Shown one piece after another: positions 29,586 through 37,991 of a stretch of DNA of 64,000 bases; the first letter of the stretch is position 1, and the number at the start of each line of letters is the position of its first letter. The notes under the pieces are model-generated. The model was given only the letters and a program-made list of their open reading frames with translations, was not told the DNA's origin and did no database searches. A program made the translations under genes and the position numbers. This DNA is from Epsilonproteobacteria bacterium tcs-49 (GTDB lineage Bacteria > Campylobacterota > Campylobacteria > Campylobacterales > Sulfurovaceae). Location: NCBI GenBank assembly GCA_002049495.1, contig LLYS01000012.1, forward strand, positions 1 to 64,000, given 5' to 3'.

Positions 29586-31559
29586 CTAGAGTTTGCGTAT
29601 CTTTGCGATCTCATCACGCAGTCTCGCCGCTTCCTCAAACTCCAGATTTTTCGCCGCCTCTTTCATCTTTTTCTGCATCTGCTTGACCAGTTTGTCCTTT
29701 TCGGATTTGGGCATCTTGTCCAGCTTTTTGCGCTTTTCGTACAGATCGCCCATATCCTCGACTTTGAGATCCTCGTCAAGCTTACGGATCGTCGTCTTTG
29801 GCGTGATCCCGTGCTTTTTGTTGTGTTCGATCTGCAGTTCCCGGCGCTTTTGGGTGATCTCCATCGCCGTTTTCATGGAGCCGGTGACCTTTTTGGCATA
29901 AAGCAGCACCTTGCCGTTGCTGTTTCGCGCGGCGCGCCCCATGGTCTGTATCAGCGACGTTTCACTGCGCAAAAAGCCCTCTTTGTCCGCATCGAGCACG
30001 GCGACGAGGCTTACTTCGGGCAGGTCCAGCCCCTCTCTGAGCAGGTTGATCCCCACCAGCACGTCAAACTCCCCCTGCCGCAGGGCGCGGATGATCTGGT
30101 TGCGCTCCACCGCGTCGATGTCGCTGTGCATATACTTGACCCGGATCCCCAGATCGGCGTAGTAGGTGGTGAGCTCTTCGGCCATCTTCTTGGTCAGTAC
30201 CGTCACCAGTACCCGCTCGTTGCGTTTGATCACCTCTTTGATGCGATCGTGCAGATCCTCCACCTGGTATTCGCTGTCGATCACCTCGATCTCGGGGTCC
30301 AGCAATCCCGTGGGACGGATCACCTGCCGCGCGATGGCCGCGGAGTGCTCCTGCTCAAACTCCCCGGGGGTGGCGGAGACAAAGAGGTAGCTGGCCTTTT
30401 TGGCGATAAATTCGTCAAACTTCAGCGGGCGGTTGTCCAGCGCGCTGGGCAAGCGAAACCCGTAATCGACCAGCACCTCCTTGCGGCTGCGGTCCCCCGC
30501 GTACATCCCGCGAAACTGGGGCAGGCTCACGTGGGACTCATCCACGATCAAAAGATAATCCCGGTGTTTGGCTTCAAAGTAATCAAGCAGCGAATACGGC
30601 GTCTCCCCGGGCTTTTTTTGCGTCAGGTGGCGGGAGTAGTTTTCCACGCCTTTGCACATCCCCGTCTCCTCCAGCATCTCCAGATCAAACTCGGTGCGCT
30701 GTTTCAAGCGCTGGTACTCGACGATCTTGTCCTCTTTTTGGAAGTAGTTCAGCCGCTCGCCCAGCTCCTCTTCGATGGTTTTGATCGCCTGTTTCATCCG
30801 ATCCTGGCCCACGATAAACTGGCTGGTGGAGTAGATGGTGATCTCGTCGTAATCCTTGATCTTTTTATTGGTCAGCGGATCGAAACTGTAGATGCTCTCC
30901 ACCTCATCGCCGAAAAACTCCAGCCGCAGCGCTTCGTCCTCGCTATAGGGCGGATAGATATCTACCACGTCGCCGTTGACTTTGAAATCCCCCCGGTCGA
31001 AGTAGTTGTCGTTGCGTTTATAACCCATATCCACCAGCCGCAGCAGAAATTCGCGCTGGTCCAGCTCGTCGCCCACGCAGAACTTGATCACCATCTTTTG
31101 GTACTCTTCGGGGTCACCCAGCCCGTAGTTGGCCGAAACGGAAGCGATGACGATCACGTCGTCGTAGTTGAGCAAACTCGCCGTAGCGCTTAAGCGCAGC
31201 CGCTCCAGCTCGTCGTTGATAGAGCTGTCCTTTTCGATAAACAGGTCACTGCGGGGGATGTAGGCTTCTGGCTGATAGTAGTCGTAGTAGCTGATGAAAT
31301 ACTCCACGTGGTTGTGGGGGAAAAAGGCTTTGAACTCGCTGTAAAGCTGCGCGGCGAGGGTTTTGTTGTGCGTCATGATAAGCGTGGGGCGCTGCAGCCG
31401 CTCGATGGTCTTTGCCATGGTGTAGGTTTTCCCGCTGCCCGTGACCCCAAGCAGGGTTTGGAACTTGTGGCCCTCTTCGATGGACTGGACGAGGGTATCG
31501 ATGGCCTGGGGCTGATCGCCCGCGGGTTCATACTGGCTGACGACTTCGAGTCTTTCCAT
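29586..31559 (-). CDS. uvrB: Excinuclease ABC subunit B
   Basis: 657 residues, nucleotide-excision-repair helicase. Walker A GVTGSGKT (~39-46), beta-hairpin [21 protein letters not shown], helicase motif VI region QTMGRAARN and the C-terminal UVR motif EAARLRDEI are present. It marks the distal, chromosomal flank of the cassette array that follows upstream. Confidence 0.97.
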   Translation of the reverse strand: MERLEVVSQYEPAGDQPQAIDTLVQSIEEGHKFQTLLGVTGSGKTYTMAKTIERLQRPTLIMTHNKTLAAQLYSEFKAFFPHNHVEYFISYYDYYQPEAYIPRSDLFIEKDSSINDELERLRLSATASLLNYDDVIVIASVSANYGLGDPEEYQKMVIKFCVGDELDQREFLLRLVDMGYKRNDNYFDRGDFKVNGDVVDIYPPYSEDEALRLEFFGDEVESIYSFDPLTNKKIKDYDEITIYSTSQFIVGQDRMKQAIKTIEEELGERLNYFQKEDKIVEYQRLKQRTEFDLEMLEETGMCKGVENYSRHLTQKKPGETPYSLLDYFEAKHRDYLLIVDESHVSLPQFRGMYAGDRSRKEVLVDYGFRLPSALDNRPLKFDEFIAKKASYLFVSATPGEFEQEHSAAIARQVIRPTGLLDPEIEVIDSEYQVEDLHDRIKEVIKRNERVLVTVLTKKMAEELTTYYADLGIRVKYMHSDIDAVERNQIIRALRQGEFDVLVGINLLREGLDLPEVSLVAVLDADKEGFLRSETSLIQTMGRAARNSNGKVLLYAKKVTGSMKTAMEITQKRRELQIEHNKKHGITPKTTIRKLDEDLKVEDMGDLYEKRKKLDKMPKSEKDKLVKQMQKKMKEAAKNLEFEEAARLRDEIAKIRKL

Positions 31560-31663
31560 ACGCTATGCTCCTTGGCTTATTTTAGGAGCAATTTTATCGT
31601 AATCTTGCCGCTTTGTGAACCGTGAGGGGGATTTTTGTTTTTTGACTAGCGGGTGTTCAGCCC

Positions 31664-31734
31664 GAGATAACGTTTAAAATGAGCCAATAAATTGCCCGTA
31701 GGGTAATTTATTGGCTCCTCTGATTTGTTATGCA
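31664..31734 (-). repeat. attC site 1 (distal)
   Basis: Cores GAGATAAC (31664-31671) and GTTATGCA (31727-31734). Inner arms GAGCCAATAAATTGCCC and GGGTAATTTATTGGCTC pair at 16 of 17 positions around a three-base loop. Belongs to the 173-residue cassette; its distal core GAGATAAC does not match that cassette's start, so it marks junction with the flank or a lost cassette. Confidence 0.85.
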
Positions 31735-32249
31735 TTTTTTCTTTTAAACACAGAAAAGACTTTTTTGAGGTCAACACCAGCTTTCTGTTCTTTTTTAACT
31801 TGAAAATTCTTAATTTCTTTCTTTTCTTTAATATCTGTAAATATTTGCTCAATAATTTTTAGAACATCAGTAGGTTGATTGCAAATTCCTTTTAATTGAA
31901 TAAATACAATTTCATCTTTTGGGAGTGAACCACTTCGAGTCATTTGATTGTCTCTTTCTAAAAAATATTGCGGATGAATAGAAGTAATCATAATTGCTGG
32001 AAGAATATCTTCAGGTTTCATACCATTCAGACTTTCCCATGATAATAGCTCTGAAAAAAAATGACTTTCTCCAACAGGTTGTATTACTACGGCATCATTT
32101 TTTGAGGCAAATTCTGCCATACGATCAAAATTAGATCGAAGAGTATTGCCTATCGGTTCATCCCAATTGTAATAATCAAGTACATACAAATAGTAGCTTC
32201 TTGATACATTTTCTGGAATTTCTGCAATTGAGTGAATTTTTAATCCCAT
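31728..32249 (-). CDS. Cassette protein of unknown function
   Basis: 173 residues, no signal peptide or membrane segment, C-terminus Lys-rich (KKVFSVFKRKNA). A central mixed alpha/beta region includes NDAVVIQPVGESHFFSELLSWE and EIVFIQLKGICNQPTDVLKII; pattern suggests a soluble nucleotide- or thioredoxin-like fold but I recognise no family. TAA stop lies inside the attC core, and the ATG sits about 20 bases from the cassette start, both normal for integron cassettes. Base use is far more AT-rich than uvrB. Confidence 0.75.
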   Translation of the reverse strand: MGLKIHSIAEIPENVSRSYYLYVLDYYNWDEPIGNTLRSNFDRMAEFASKNDAVVIQPVGESHFFSELLSWESLNGMKPEDILPAIMITSIHPQYFLERDNQMTRSGSLPKDEIVFIQLKGICNQPTDVLKIIEQIFTDIKEKKEIKNFQVKKEQKAGVDLKKVFSVFKRKNA

Positions 32250-32270
32250 ATATTTTCCTTATTGTGTTTA

Positions 32271-32341
32271 TGCATAACGTTTGAAATGAGCCAATAAATT
32301 GCCCGCAGGGTGATTTATTGGCTCCACTGTTTTGTTATACA
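32271..32341 (-). repeat. attC site 2
   Basis: Cores TGCATAAC (32271-32278) and GTTATACA (32334-32341); arms GAGCCAATAAATTGCCC and GGGTGATTTATTGGCTC pair at 15 of 17 positions. Nearly identical to sites 1 and 5. It is the 3' end of the hamAB cassette. Confidence 0.87.
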
Positions 32342-34650
32342 TATCTATGAATCGCATCATATCTTTCTTCACTAAGCTCATTTATAGATGTTTTAAAAAC
32401 AATTTCATTTTCGTCAATAGAATCGATATGATTTTTTAACCAGTCTATGTCTTCAAATCCGAAACCATATCGTAAGAGCCAAATTTCAATTTCATCGTTT
32501 GTTCCATAACGTATAAAATTCTTCATAATCAGTGCTCTAGAATCGGTTGTTTTGTTATAGTACAATTGGAATGCAGCACAAATCGGGTCAACTAATGATA
32601 GAGAAACCACCTTGTCTAAATAATCGTACGTGTCATAAACCAATGTGTCATAATCAAATTCAGAAATAGATGTATTTCTAGGGAATATTGATGCTTCTCT
32701 TAAATCCTTATTGGGTAAAGAGGATGGAATGGGCGAATATCTGATTTTTAGAGATTCTATTTCTTTTTTAGCATCTAGTGGAGATAATTCGCCTAATTTG
32801 ACTTTTGCTGTAATTTTTCTAACTTGATCTTTTTCTGTTATAAATGCATGGCGTAACGAGACCATTTCGCTGAATGATTTTCCTTGAATATGCCATAGCA
32901 TAATTGGGATAGCCGTACTTAAGACAGCTTTTTCGGCTCTATTTAAGCTAGTTCTTCTTAGGTGTTTAACAAATATTTTTTGGAATGAACTTTTTATTTT
33001 TTTTCTTACTTCATCATCTAGTTCATAATAACTTCTACCTGTTATCGGAACATTATTATGTAAAAGGTTTTCTAATATATATGATATATCTTGCTCTAAA
33101 CTTGTCCCTTCTAAACGCTCAACTTGTGTATTTGTCAAATGCAATTCATCGTTAAAAGTACCTTCTTTAACTGCTTCTACGATATCTTTTACATCATCTG
33201 AGATTGAGGAAAACTCTTCATCAATTTTAGAAACTTCATTTAAAAAGTAGTCATCATTTATTCTTGAACAAAATGTACTTACATTTTCTTGTTTTATGAT
33301 TGTGTATCCATATTCAAAGTTACTATTTGTTGAAGTGGTACGTCCAGCTCTACCAATTAAATTTTTTAAACTAAGTGTAGGAAGATTACGAAAATTATCA
33401 ATCCAGACTACATCGAATGGCATGTTGATACCTTGAATCAATGTGCTAGTTGCAAAACAGATATGGACGAAATTTGATCTAACAAAATCCTCTATAATCA
33501 ATCTTGCATGTAAAGGCATAGATCCATGATGGATTACAATTCCTTTTTCCATCATGTTAATTAATAATGAATATTTATCAGTGTCATTTGCACCAATGAA
33601 TTTTTTTAGCTTTTCGATCAACCTAATTGCATTTGGGTCTGTAATCTTGTTACATAGTTCAATATATTGAGCAAAGTCAGTCAGATATCTACCATCATAT
33701 ATTTTATTCTTTGCAATATATACTAATAAAGTACCACCTTGTTCCAGTATGTTTTTTACGATATCTGTATTCAAAGTTTTGATATATCGATTTTCTTCTG
33801 GGTAATATGGAGAAAAATATTTAAAATCATTATTTTTATGAGACAAAAACACTTTTCCAACAGAGTGCTGGTCATATAATCTGTAGTCAGCGTTATTTGT
33901 GAAGTGGTGTTTTAAGAGTTGTGCTTGCGGATTATTTACAAAAGGATGGGTAAATACTTTTTTTGCGTCTGGTAAAACCTTATCAATTCTTCGGACAAAT
34001 GCATCAAATTTCATTCCTCTAATATTTTCCTCTGATATTTGTGCTTCATCTAGTAAAAATAGCTTAATATTGAATTGCCCAACATTTTTAAATAATTCCG
34101 GACCTCTTTCTGGTGTAATAACAAATATTCTACGTTCGATTTTTGAAATGTTAATATTCTCAATAAATGGTAAGACTAAGACGGAATTTTCTACAAACTC
34201 ATTGATAGTATCTATATACTCTGCAATTAACGCGCGTGAAGGGACTACTATGACTATGTCATAATCTATGTTTTGAATTAGCTCGCGAAACAAATAGGAC
34301 TTACCTGCACTTGTTGGTGCAGAAAAGGAAAAATACTTTTTTTCGTTAATATTTAAATATGCATGCGCTTGTACAGGAGTAAAAGTTCTTCCGGTTTCTT
34401 CCCTGATAACATCTTCGTATATCGAATATACTTCATCGAGTAAACTTTCAGGCTCTGTTGTCTTATAGAATAGACCCATTGCATACAAAAGCTTTTTTTC
34501 ATATTTTCTTAAAATATCATCGTGAAATATTTTAATATATGCCAATTTTTCAAAACTAGCCGAGTCTATCGGACCATTATTATGAATGGTATTAATTATA
34601 TTAACCAGTGTTTGTTCAACATTCTGATTTTCAATGATGTGTTTAGGCAT
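32335..34650 (-). CDS. hamB: HamB-like helicase of a Hachiman-type defence system
   Basis: 771-residue superfamily 2 helicase of the Ski2-like kind. Q-motif region FTPVQAHAY (~90), Walker A APTSAGKS (~111-118), motif II DEAQ (201-204), then HHGSMPLHARLIIEDF, FATSTLIQGINMPFD and NLIGRAGRTT for motifs IV-VI, and a helical C-terminal region. In Hachiman systems HamB holds and regulates the nuclease HamA and senses damaged or phage DNA; HamA is encoded immediately upstream with an 8-base overlap. The stop codon is inside attC site 2, so both genes move as one cassette. AbpB-like helicases are the main alternative assignment. Confidence 0.75.
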   Translation of the reverse strand: MPKHIIENQNVEQTLVNIINTIHNNGPIDSASFEKLAYIKIFHDDILRKYEKKLLYAMGLFYKTTEPESLLDEVYSIYEDVIREETGRTFTPVQAHAYLNINEKKYFSFSAPTSAGKSYLFRELIQNIDYDIVIVVPSRALIAEYIDTINEFVENSVLVLPFIENINISKIERRIFVITPERGPELFKNVGQFNIKLFLLDEAQISEENIRGMKFDAFVRRIDKVLPDAKKVFTHPFVNNPQAQLLKHHFTNNADYRLYDQHSVGKVFLSHKNNDFKYFSPYYPEENRYIKTLNTDIVKNILEQGGTLLVYIAKNKIYDGRYLTDFAQYIELCNKITDPNAIRLIEKLKKFIGANDTDKYSLLINMMEKGIVIHHGSMPLHARLIIEDFVRSNFVHICFATSTLIQGINMPFDVVWIDNFRNLPTLSLKNLIGRAGRTTSTNSNFEYGYTIIKQENVSTFCSRINDDYFLNEVSKIDEEFSSISDDVKDIVEAVKEGTFNDELHLTNTQVERLEGTSLEQDISYILENLLHNNVPITGRSYYELDDEVRKKIKSSFQKIFVKHLRRTSLNRAEKAVLSTAIPIMLWHIQGKSFSEMVSLRHAFITEKDQVRKITAKVKLGELSPLDAKKEIESLKIRYSPIPSSLPNKDLREASIFPRNTSISEFDYDTLVYDTYDYLDKVVSLSLVDPICAAFQLYYNKTTDSRALIMKNFIRYGTNDEIEIWLLRYGFGFEDIDWLKNHIDSIDENEIVFKTSINELSEERYDAIHRYV

Positions 34651-35347
34651 TTACTTCGATTCCGATCACATATAACTCATCATGCTCAAGCAAATCATCT
34701 ATGTATGTTGAGCTGAGTGCATTATTAAGTATATCTGCTGGATTTTGGCTATTGATAGAAAAAGCTGCTACAAATCCTTTTTGATCTTGTTTAATATTTT
34801 CAATAGATTCGGCAGATACAAAATATTGTAAATCAACTAATTCTGCCACATCTTTTTTTAGTACAACAAAATCTGCGATTTGCTCCATTGCGTTTCTATA
34901 GGGATTCCCCGTACCACTGTATTTAGCTTCACCAAAGGCAATTAAATTTGTATGAGTTTCTGTGTGAAAATCAAATCCAGGATTTCCGGTAACTTTTTCT
35001 TTTAGCAATTCTGCCAATGGTACTTTAGTATGATTGTGTTGCATTTCCAATGAGTCTTGTGCTGAAGCAGATATAAGGAACTCACCGAATTCAGTACTTA
35101 CAGTAGTGCTGACTTTTTTCAATATATCATTGACTAGCTTTTCAATTGTCCTTTCTGCTCTAGCTTCATAACTCATTCTAGGAATAATGCCAAGTTCATT
35201 TATCCAACTTTTGTTTGATAGCATATCTATCATTTCACGGGCTCTAACTCCAATATCAGTTATTTTCACATGTATAGAAAACACATTACAGTCAGTCGTC
35301 TTTCCATAGTCTTGCATATTTTCAAGTTTACAACTTATGATTTCCAA
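34643..35347 (-). CDS. hamA: HamA-like DUF1837 nuclease of a Hachiman-type system
   Basis: 234 residues. The nuclease core has PLAELLKEK, GFDFHTE (D126) and IAFGEAKYSGTGNPY with E140-x-K142, the D...ExK arrangement of PD-(D/E)xK enzymes and of DUF1837/HamA. First gene of the cassette: its ATG lies 14 bases inside the cassette start at 35368, and it overlaps hamB by 8 bases. By analogy it degrades DNA once HamB releases it. Assignment rests on motif and gene order, not on a profile search. Confidence 0.72.
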   Translation of the reverse strand: MEIISCKLENMQDYGKTTDCNVFSIHVKITDIGVRAREMIDMLSNKSWINELGIIPRMSYEARAERTIEKLVNDILKKVSTTVSTEFGEFLISASAQDSLEMQHNHTKVPLAELLKEKVTGNPGFDFHTETHTNLIAFGEAKYSGTGNPYRNAMEQIADFVVLKKDVAELVDLQYFVSAESIENIKQDQKGFVAAFSINSQNPADILNNALSSTYIDDLLEHDELYVIGIEVNA

Positions 35348-35360
35348 TGTGTTCCTTTCA

Positions 35361-35431
35361 TGTATAACGTTTGAGTTGAGAAATATTTGAGCCGCAGGGT
35401 CAAATATTTCTCTCCAATGATTTGTTATGTA
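35361..35431 (-). repeat. attC site 3
   Basis: Cores TGTATAAC (35361-35368) and GTTATGTA (35424-35431). Arms GAGAAATATTTGAGCC and GGGTCAAATATTTCTC form the stem; the arm sequence differs from sites 1, 2 and 5 while the loop GCA and flanks are shared. 3' end of the small secreted-protein cassette. Confidence 0.85.
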
Positions 35432-35433
35432 TT

Positions 35434-35811
35434 TTAGTCAAATCCATTTTTTTTACAAAGTTTTTTAAATAGTAAAACATTATCTTCACATATGCTTTGA
35501 ACAATTTTTTGATTTTTAAATTCTGGCTGAGGATAAACTCTATTAACTGTCATCTTAGCACAAACATCTAGTCTATAATCAAATTCACTTCTTTGAGTTG
35601 TTGATAATTTTAATTTTTCAACTGAGTTGGCTGTTATCATAACTAGTTTTCCACAATTTGTTATGACAATATCTTGTATTTCATTTTTATTCCCACCATT
35701 AGCAACCCATGAGTCTAAATTTTTAAAATATGATTTTTCAACCTCTTCAATTGTTGAAGCATTGAGATTTAATACAAAAATTAATGTTATTAAAAATAAT
35801 ATCTGTTTCAT
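35434..35811 (-). CDS. Small secreted cysteine-containing cassette protein
   Basis: 125 residues from ATG 35811 with AAGGATAGAC upstream; the longer open frame would run back through the next attC and is rejected. Signal peptide at ~1-18 (hydrophobic core ILFLITLIFVLNL, cleavage near NAS). Mature part has four cysteines (NCGKL, VCAKM, ICEDN, LCKKN) that could form two disulfides. No family recognised. Single-gene cassette bounded at 35828. Confidence 0.75.
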   Translation of the reverse strand: MKQILFLITLIFVLNLNASTIEEVEKSYFKNLDSWVANGGNKNEIQDIVITNCGKLVMITANSVEKLKLSTTQRSEFDYRLDVCAKMTVNRVYPQPEFKNQKIVQSICEDNVLLFKKLCKKNGFD

Positions 35812-35828
35812 GTCTATCCTTACATAAC

Positions 35829-36008
35829 GTCCGTGCTGAGCGACACTCAGAAAGGAGGATTGAAAACGAAGTTTTCGAAATCCAACTGAATGAGTGGGAA
35901 AGAGTGTTCGCTCCTGCGACTTGGTATCTTGAAACTGCGAAGCAGTGAAAGATGCCAAGAACTCGTTCAGCACGGACGGTATCTCTGCGACGCAGGAGCA
36001 GAGATACC
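35829..36008 (-). mobile_element. Gene-less microcassette with multi-hairpin attC
   Basis: About 180 bases without an ORF. Terminal arms GTCCGTGCTGAGCG (35829-35842) and CGTTCAGCACGGAC (35964-35977) match at 13 of 14 positions. Inside are nested stems: GAAAAC-GAA-GTTTTC, CTTGGTATCTT with AGATGCCAAG enclosing ACTGC-GAA-GCAGT, and GCGACACTC with GAGTGTTCGC. The cassette core pair GGTATCTC (35978-35985) and GAGATACC (36001-36008) is perfectly complementary, leaving a body of only 15 bases. Both cores carry GG/CC where others have GTT/AAC. Confidence 0.7.
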
Positions 36009-36071
36009 GTTTAAAATGAGCCAATAAATTGCCCACAGGGTAATTTATTGGCTCCACTGATTTGTTATGTA
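36001..36071 (-). repeat. attC site 5
   Basis: Cores GAGATACC (36001-36008) and GTTATGTA (36064-36071); arms GAGCCAATAAATTGCCC and GGGTAATTTATTGGCTC, 16 of 17 paired. Same subtype as sites 1 and 2. 3' end of the HEPN-like cassette. Confidence 0.85.
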
Positions 36072-36643
36072 ATTTTTACTTTGAATTGTTCTTGCTCATT
36101 CAATAAACTATTGGAAACTATCTTTAAAGCTTCACAAGCTAAATCAAAATTTCCATATTCAAAATAAAAATATTGCCATTCTTTAGTTCTCCCTTGTTCA
36201 AACATGTACCGATACATAATAAATATGTCATTATTATTTTTAAATAATTGCTTTAATTTTGTTCCTCTTTCAGGATCATTATTAGAGTTGTTAGGATCTG
36301 ATTTTTCTAATGAAGCTCGAATATATAAAGTTTCTTTTCTAGTTTCACCATCAAGAGATTTATATTCTTTGTTTAATCGTTTTTGTATATTAGGTGATAA
36401 TTTATTATGTAAATCATCTAAATTGTGTCCATGGGGTTTATTGTTTCCTTCCATAATAATTAAAGTTTTTAAATATAACTCCATCGCTAAACCATAATTA
36501 GTCGCTGATGCAAATACTATTGTCGGAGAAATTTTATTTGTATTTTTATATTGTTGTAAACATCCTTTAGCAACATCATGAAATGTACTTGCTGAAGCTA
36601 GTGATGTAATATAATCAAACTTTTCTGATGGCTTTGCTTTCAT
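36065..36643 (-). CDS. HEPN-like protein, cassette gene
   Basis: 192 residues, helical. NYGLAMELYLKTLIIMEG followed by HGHNLDDLHNKL (~49-80) is the pattern of HEPN-type four-helix proteins, here without a clear Rx4-6H RNase motif; RYMFEQGR lies later (~145). HEPN proteins are common in toxin-antitoxin and defence loci. Stop in attC site 5; 12 bases downstream of the second HEPN-like gene, so co-transcribed. Function inferred only at fold level. Confidence 0.65.
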   Translation of the reverse strand: MKAKPSEKFDYITSLASASTFHDVAKGCLQQYKNTNKISPTIVFASATNYGLAMELYLKTLIIMEGNNKPHGHNLDDLHNKLSPNIQKRLNKEYKSLDGETRKETLYIRASLEKSDPNNSNNDPERGTKLKQLFKNNNDIFIMYRYMFEQGRTKEWQYFYFEYGNFDLACEALKIVSNSLLNEQEQFKVKIT

Positions 36644-36655
36644 ATATTGCTTCTC

Positions 36656-37303
36656 CTATTTTTCTTCATTTAATAAAAAAGCTTTAATATCATTAATAAA
36701 TGGTCTCAATCTTCTATAAGCAATTTTAGACTGTTCAATTTCATACTCAATGTTTTTTTTCGCTGCGGCTTCAATATGTATACTATTTCTTAGTGTGTAA
36801 AAACTTTTTATTTCATCTGCGTAAATTTCATTAACAAAGCCTATATCTACAGAAGCATCAACTTTATCATGGAAAGGGATTGAAGTCCAAGGAGTTTTTG
36901 TTTCTTTTTTTAGACATGTAAAGATTTTGTTACCTTCATAAGTAATCTCAGTTAATCCTGAAAGAGCTGCAATATCTTTAAGACTTATATGTGTAGATAT
37001 TTTTTTTACATTCTCATCTTCTTTAAAATTATTTAATAGTAAATAGTTGATTACAGCTTCATAGATTGAAGCATATTGAATAATTTGAAACTTCAAATGT
37101 GCATGTAGCTCATAGTCTTCTAAAAACAAGGCTTCCATCAATTTATAAATGTATCTGGCTGTATAAAATTCTCTTGCAAGAGATTCTTGTAAAGCTTGAT
37201 CTTTAATAAAGTCAAATTCATTAATATACCAATCATGTTCTTGTGGTAAATCTCTTTTACAGTAGTTTAAGACTTCATCTATAATTTTAGTTTCTAATGG
37301 CAT
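36656..37303 (-). CDS. Second HEPN-like protein, cassette gene
   Basis: 215 residues, mainly helical. LKFQIIQYASIYEAVINYLLL (middle, ~69-89) and FYTLRNSIHIEAA near residue 168 resemble the HEPN pattern in which a conserved Arg-Asn precedes a histidine on the last helices. A possible RNase or non-catalytic partner of the adjacent HEPN-like gene. Its ATG abuts the half-deleted attC 6, so the natural upstream part of its cassette is missing. Confidence 0.6.
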   Translation of the reverse strand: MPLETKIIDEVLNYCKRDLPQEHDWYINEFDFIKDQALQESLAREFYTARYIYKLMEALFLEDYELHAHLKFQIIQYASIYEAVINYLLLNNFKEDENVKKISTHISLKDIAALSGLTEITYEGNKIFTCLKKETKTPWTSIPFHDKVDASVDIGFVNEIYADEIKSFYTLRNSIHIEAAAKKNIEYEIEQSKIAYRRLRPFINDIKAFLLNEEK

Positions 37304-37308
37304 TTATG

Positions 37309-37331
37309 TCTCTCCAATGTTTTGTTAAGTA
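37309..37331 (-). repeat. Half-deleted attC site 6
   Basis: Only the right side survives: TCTCTCCAATGTTTT, nearly identical to the right flank of site 3 (TCTCTCCAATGATTT), and core GTTAAGTA (37324-37331). The left arm and distal core are missing and the sequence joins directly to the start of the HEPN-like gene, pointing to a deletion that fused two cassettes. Confidence 0.7.
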
Positions 37332-37681
37332 TTGAAATAATTAGCCAAATCATTTGATGACCAACCACCCCTTCCTGGCTTTCCAGGTGTACCCGACAAA
37401 CCAGGTCTCCCTGGACGTCCAGAAAACCCTGGCATACCTGGAGTACCACTCATTCCAGGACGACTAGGTAAATACCCTGTTGAGTTTCGCAAAAAGCCCA
37501 AAGCTTTGTTTTGATTATCATAGAGAACTCCATCTTCAAACCAACCGATATGTCGTCCTTGGAGTGAATACATATTGTTGTTATATATCCAAGCTATTAC
37601 TTGACCATTACGATTTCTAAAACAATCATTGTCATGAATTAATGTTGCTTGTCCATTGCGGTTGAATACCCAATCTGCCAT
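37325..37681 (-). CDS. 4-fold beta-flower-like protein with collagen-like tail
   Basis: 118 residues. N-terminal ~70 residues show four repeated short strands with N-x-x-G turns (NRNGQATLI, NRNGQVIAWI, LQGRHIGWFEDGVLYD, NKALGFLRN), matching the 4-fold beta-flower domain. Residues 75-104 are ten x-G-x triplets rich in Pro (PGM, SGT, PGM, PGF and so on), a collagen-like stretch. No signal peptide. Stop codon inside the attC 6 core, ATG close to the cassette start at 37703. Role unknown; beta-flower proteins often appear in accessory and defence regions. Confidence 0.7.
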   Translation of the reverse strand: MADWVFNRNGQATLIHDNDCFRNRNGQVIAWIYNNNMYSLQGRHIGWFEDGVLYDNQNKALGFLRNSTGYLPSRPGMSGTPGMPGFSGRPGRPGLSGTPGKPGRGGWSSNDLANYFNT

Positions 37682-37695
37682 TTATTCTCCTTTTA

Positions 37696-37767
37696 TACAT
37701 AACGACAGAGTGCAGCCGACCGTGCCGCGCAAGCGGCACGAGGTCGGCTGACACGACGGGTTAGAGC
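37696..37767 (-). repeat. attC site 7 (GC-rich type)
   Basis: Cores TACATAAC (37696-37703) and GTTAGAGC (37760-37767). Arms CAGCCGACCGTGCCGC and GCGGCACGAGGTCGGCTG pair with a two-base bulge, i.e. the extrahelical bases expected of attC. Composition is utterly unlike the AT-rich sites and recalls attC types of GC-rich Proteobacteria. Confidence 0.85.
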
Positions 37768-37991
37768 GCGGATGACGAGGACTTGGACTTGAGACAGAAC
37801 AGTTCCCACAGGCCAGGGTGCATGCGGGCAATACCGGCCTCCCAGTCCTGCCATGTGCGGCGCGTGGAGTACACCAGCGCGGCAGCAGCAGACTGCGAGA
37901 GGCTGGCAGCCTCCCGCGCTGCGCGGATCTGCTCAGGCGCGGGGTTTGCCGCCGAGCTACCCCGGCGGCTGCGGTTCGGGTGGTTAGGCAT
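37761..37991 (-). CDS. Helix-turn-helix regulator, foreign cassette
   Basis: 76 residues from ATG 37991, which overlaps the upstream gene's stop. IRAAREAASLSQSAAAALVYSTRRTWQDWEAG is split between two helices of an XRE-like HTH of the type found in plasmids and phages, followed by MHPGLWELF. Probable DNA-binding autoregulator; a palindrome fills the promoter spacer upstream of this operon. GC-rich codon use contrasts with the neighbouring cassettes. Stop inside attC 7. Confidence 0.75.
   Translation of the reverse strand: MPNHPNRSRRGSSAANPAPEQIRAAREAASLSQSAAAALVYSTRRTWQDWEAGIARMHPGLWELFCLKSKSSSSAL

Noticed and set aside
29811-31193. 460-codon plus-strand open frame
   Set aside because: Antisense shadow of uvrB.
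35829-35977. Terminal inverted repeats read as an insertion sequence
   Set aside because: No transposase and no target duplication; core pairs fit a cassette better.
35812-36057. N-terminal extension of the small secreted cassette protein
   Set aside because: It would translate an attC and the microcassette; ATG 35811 has a good RBS and signal peptide.
31664-36071. Repeated CCAATAAATT units as a CRISPR array
   Set aside because: Units are hundreds to thousands of bases apart, palindromic, and sit at gene ends; they are attC arms, and no cas genes are present.
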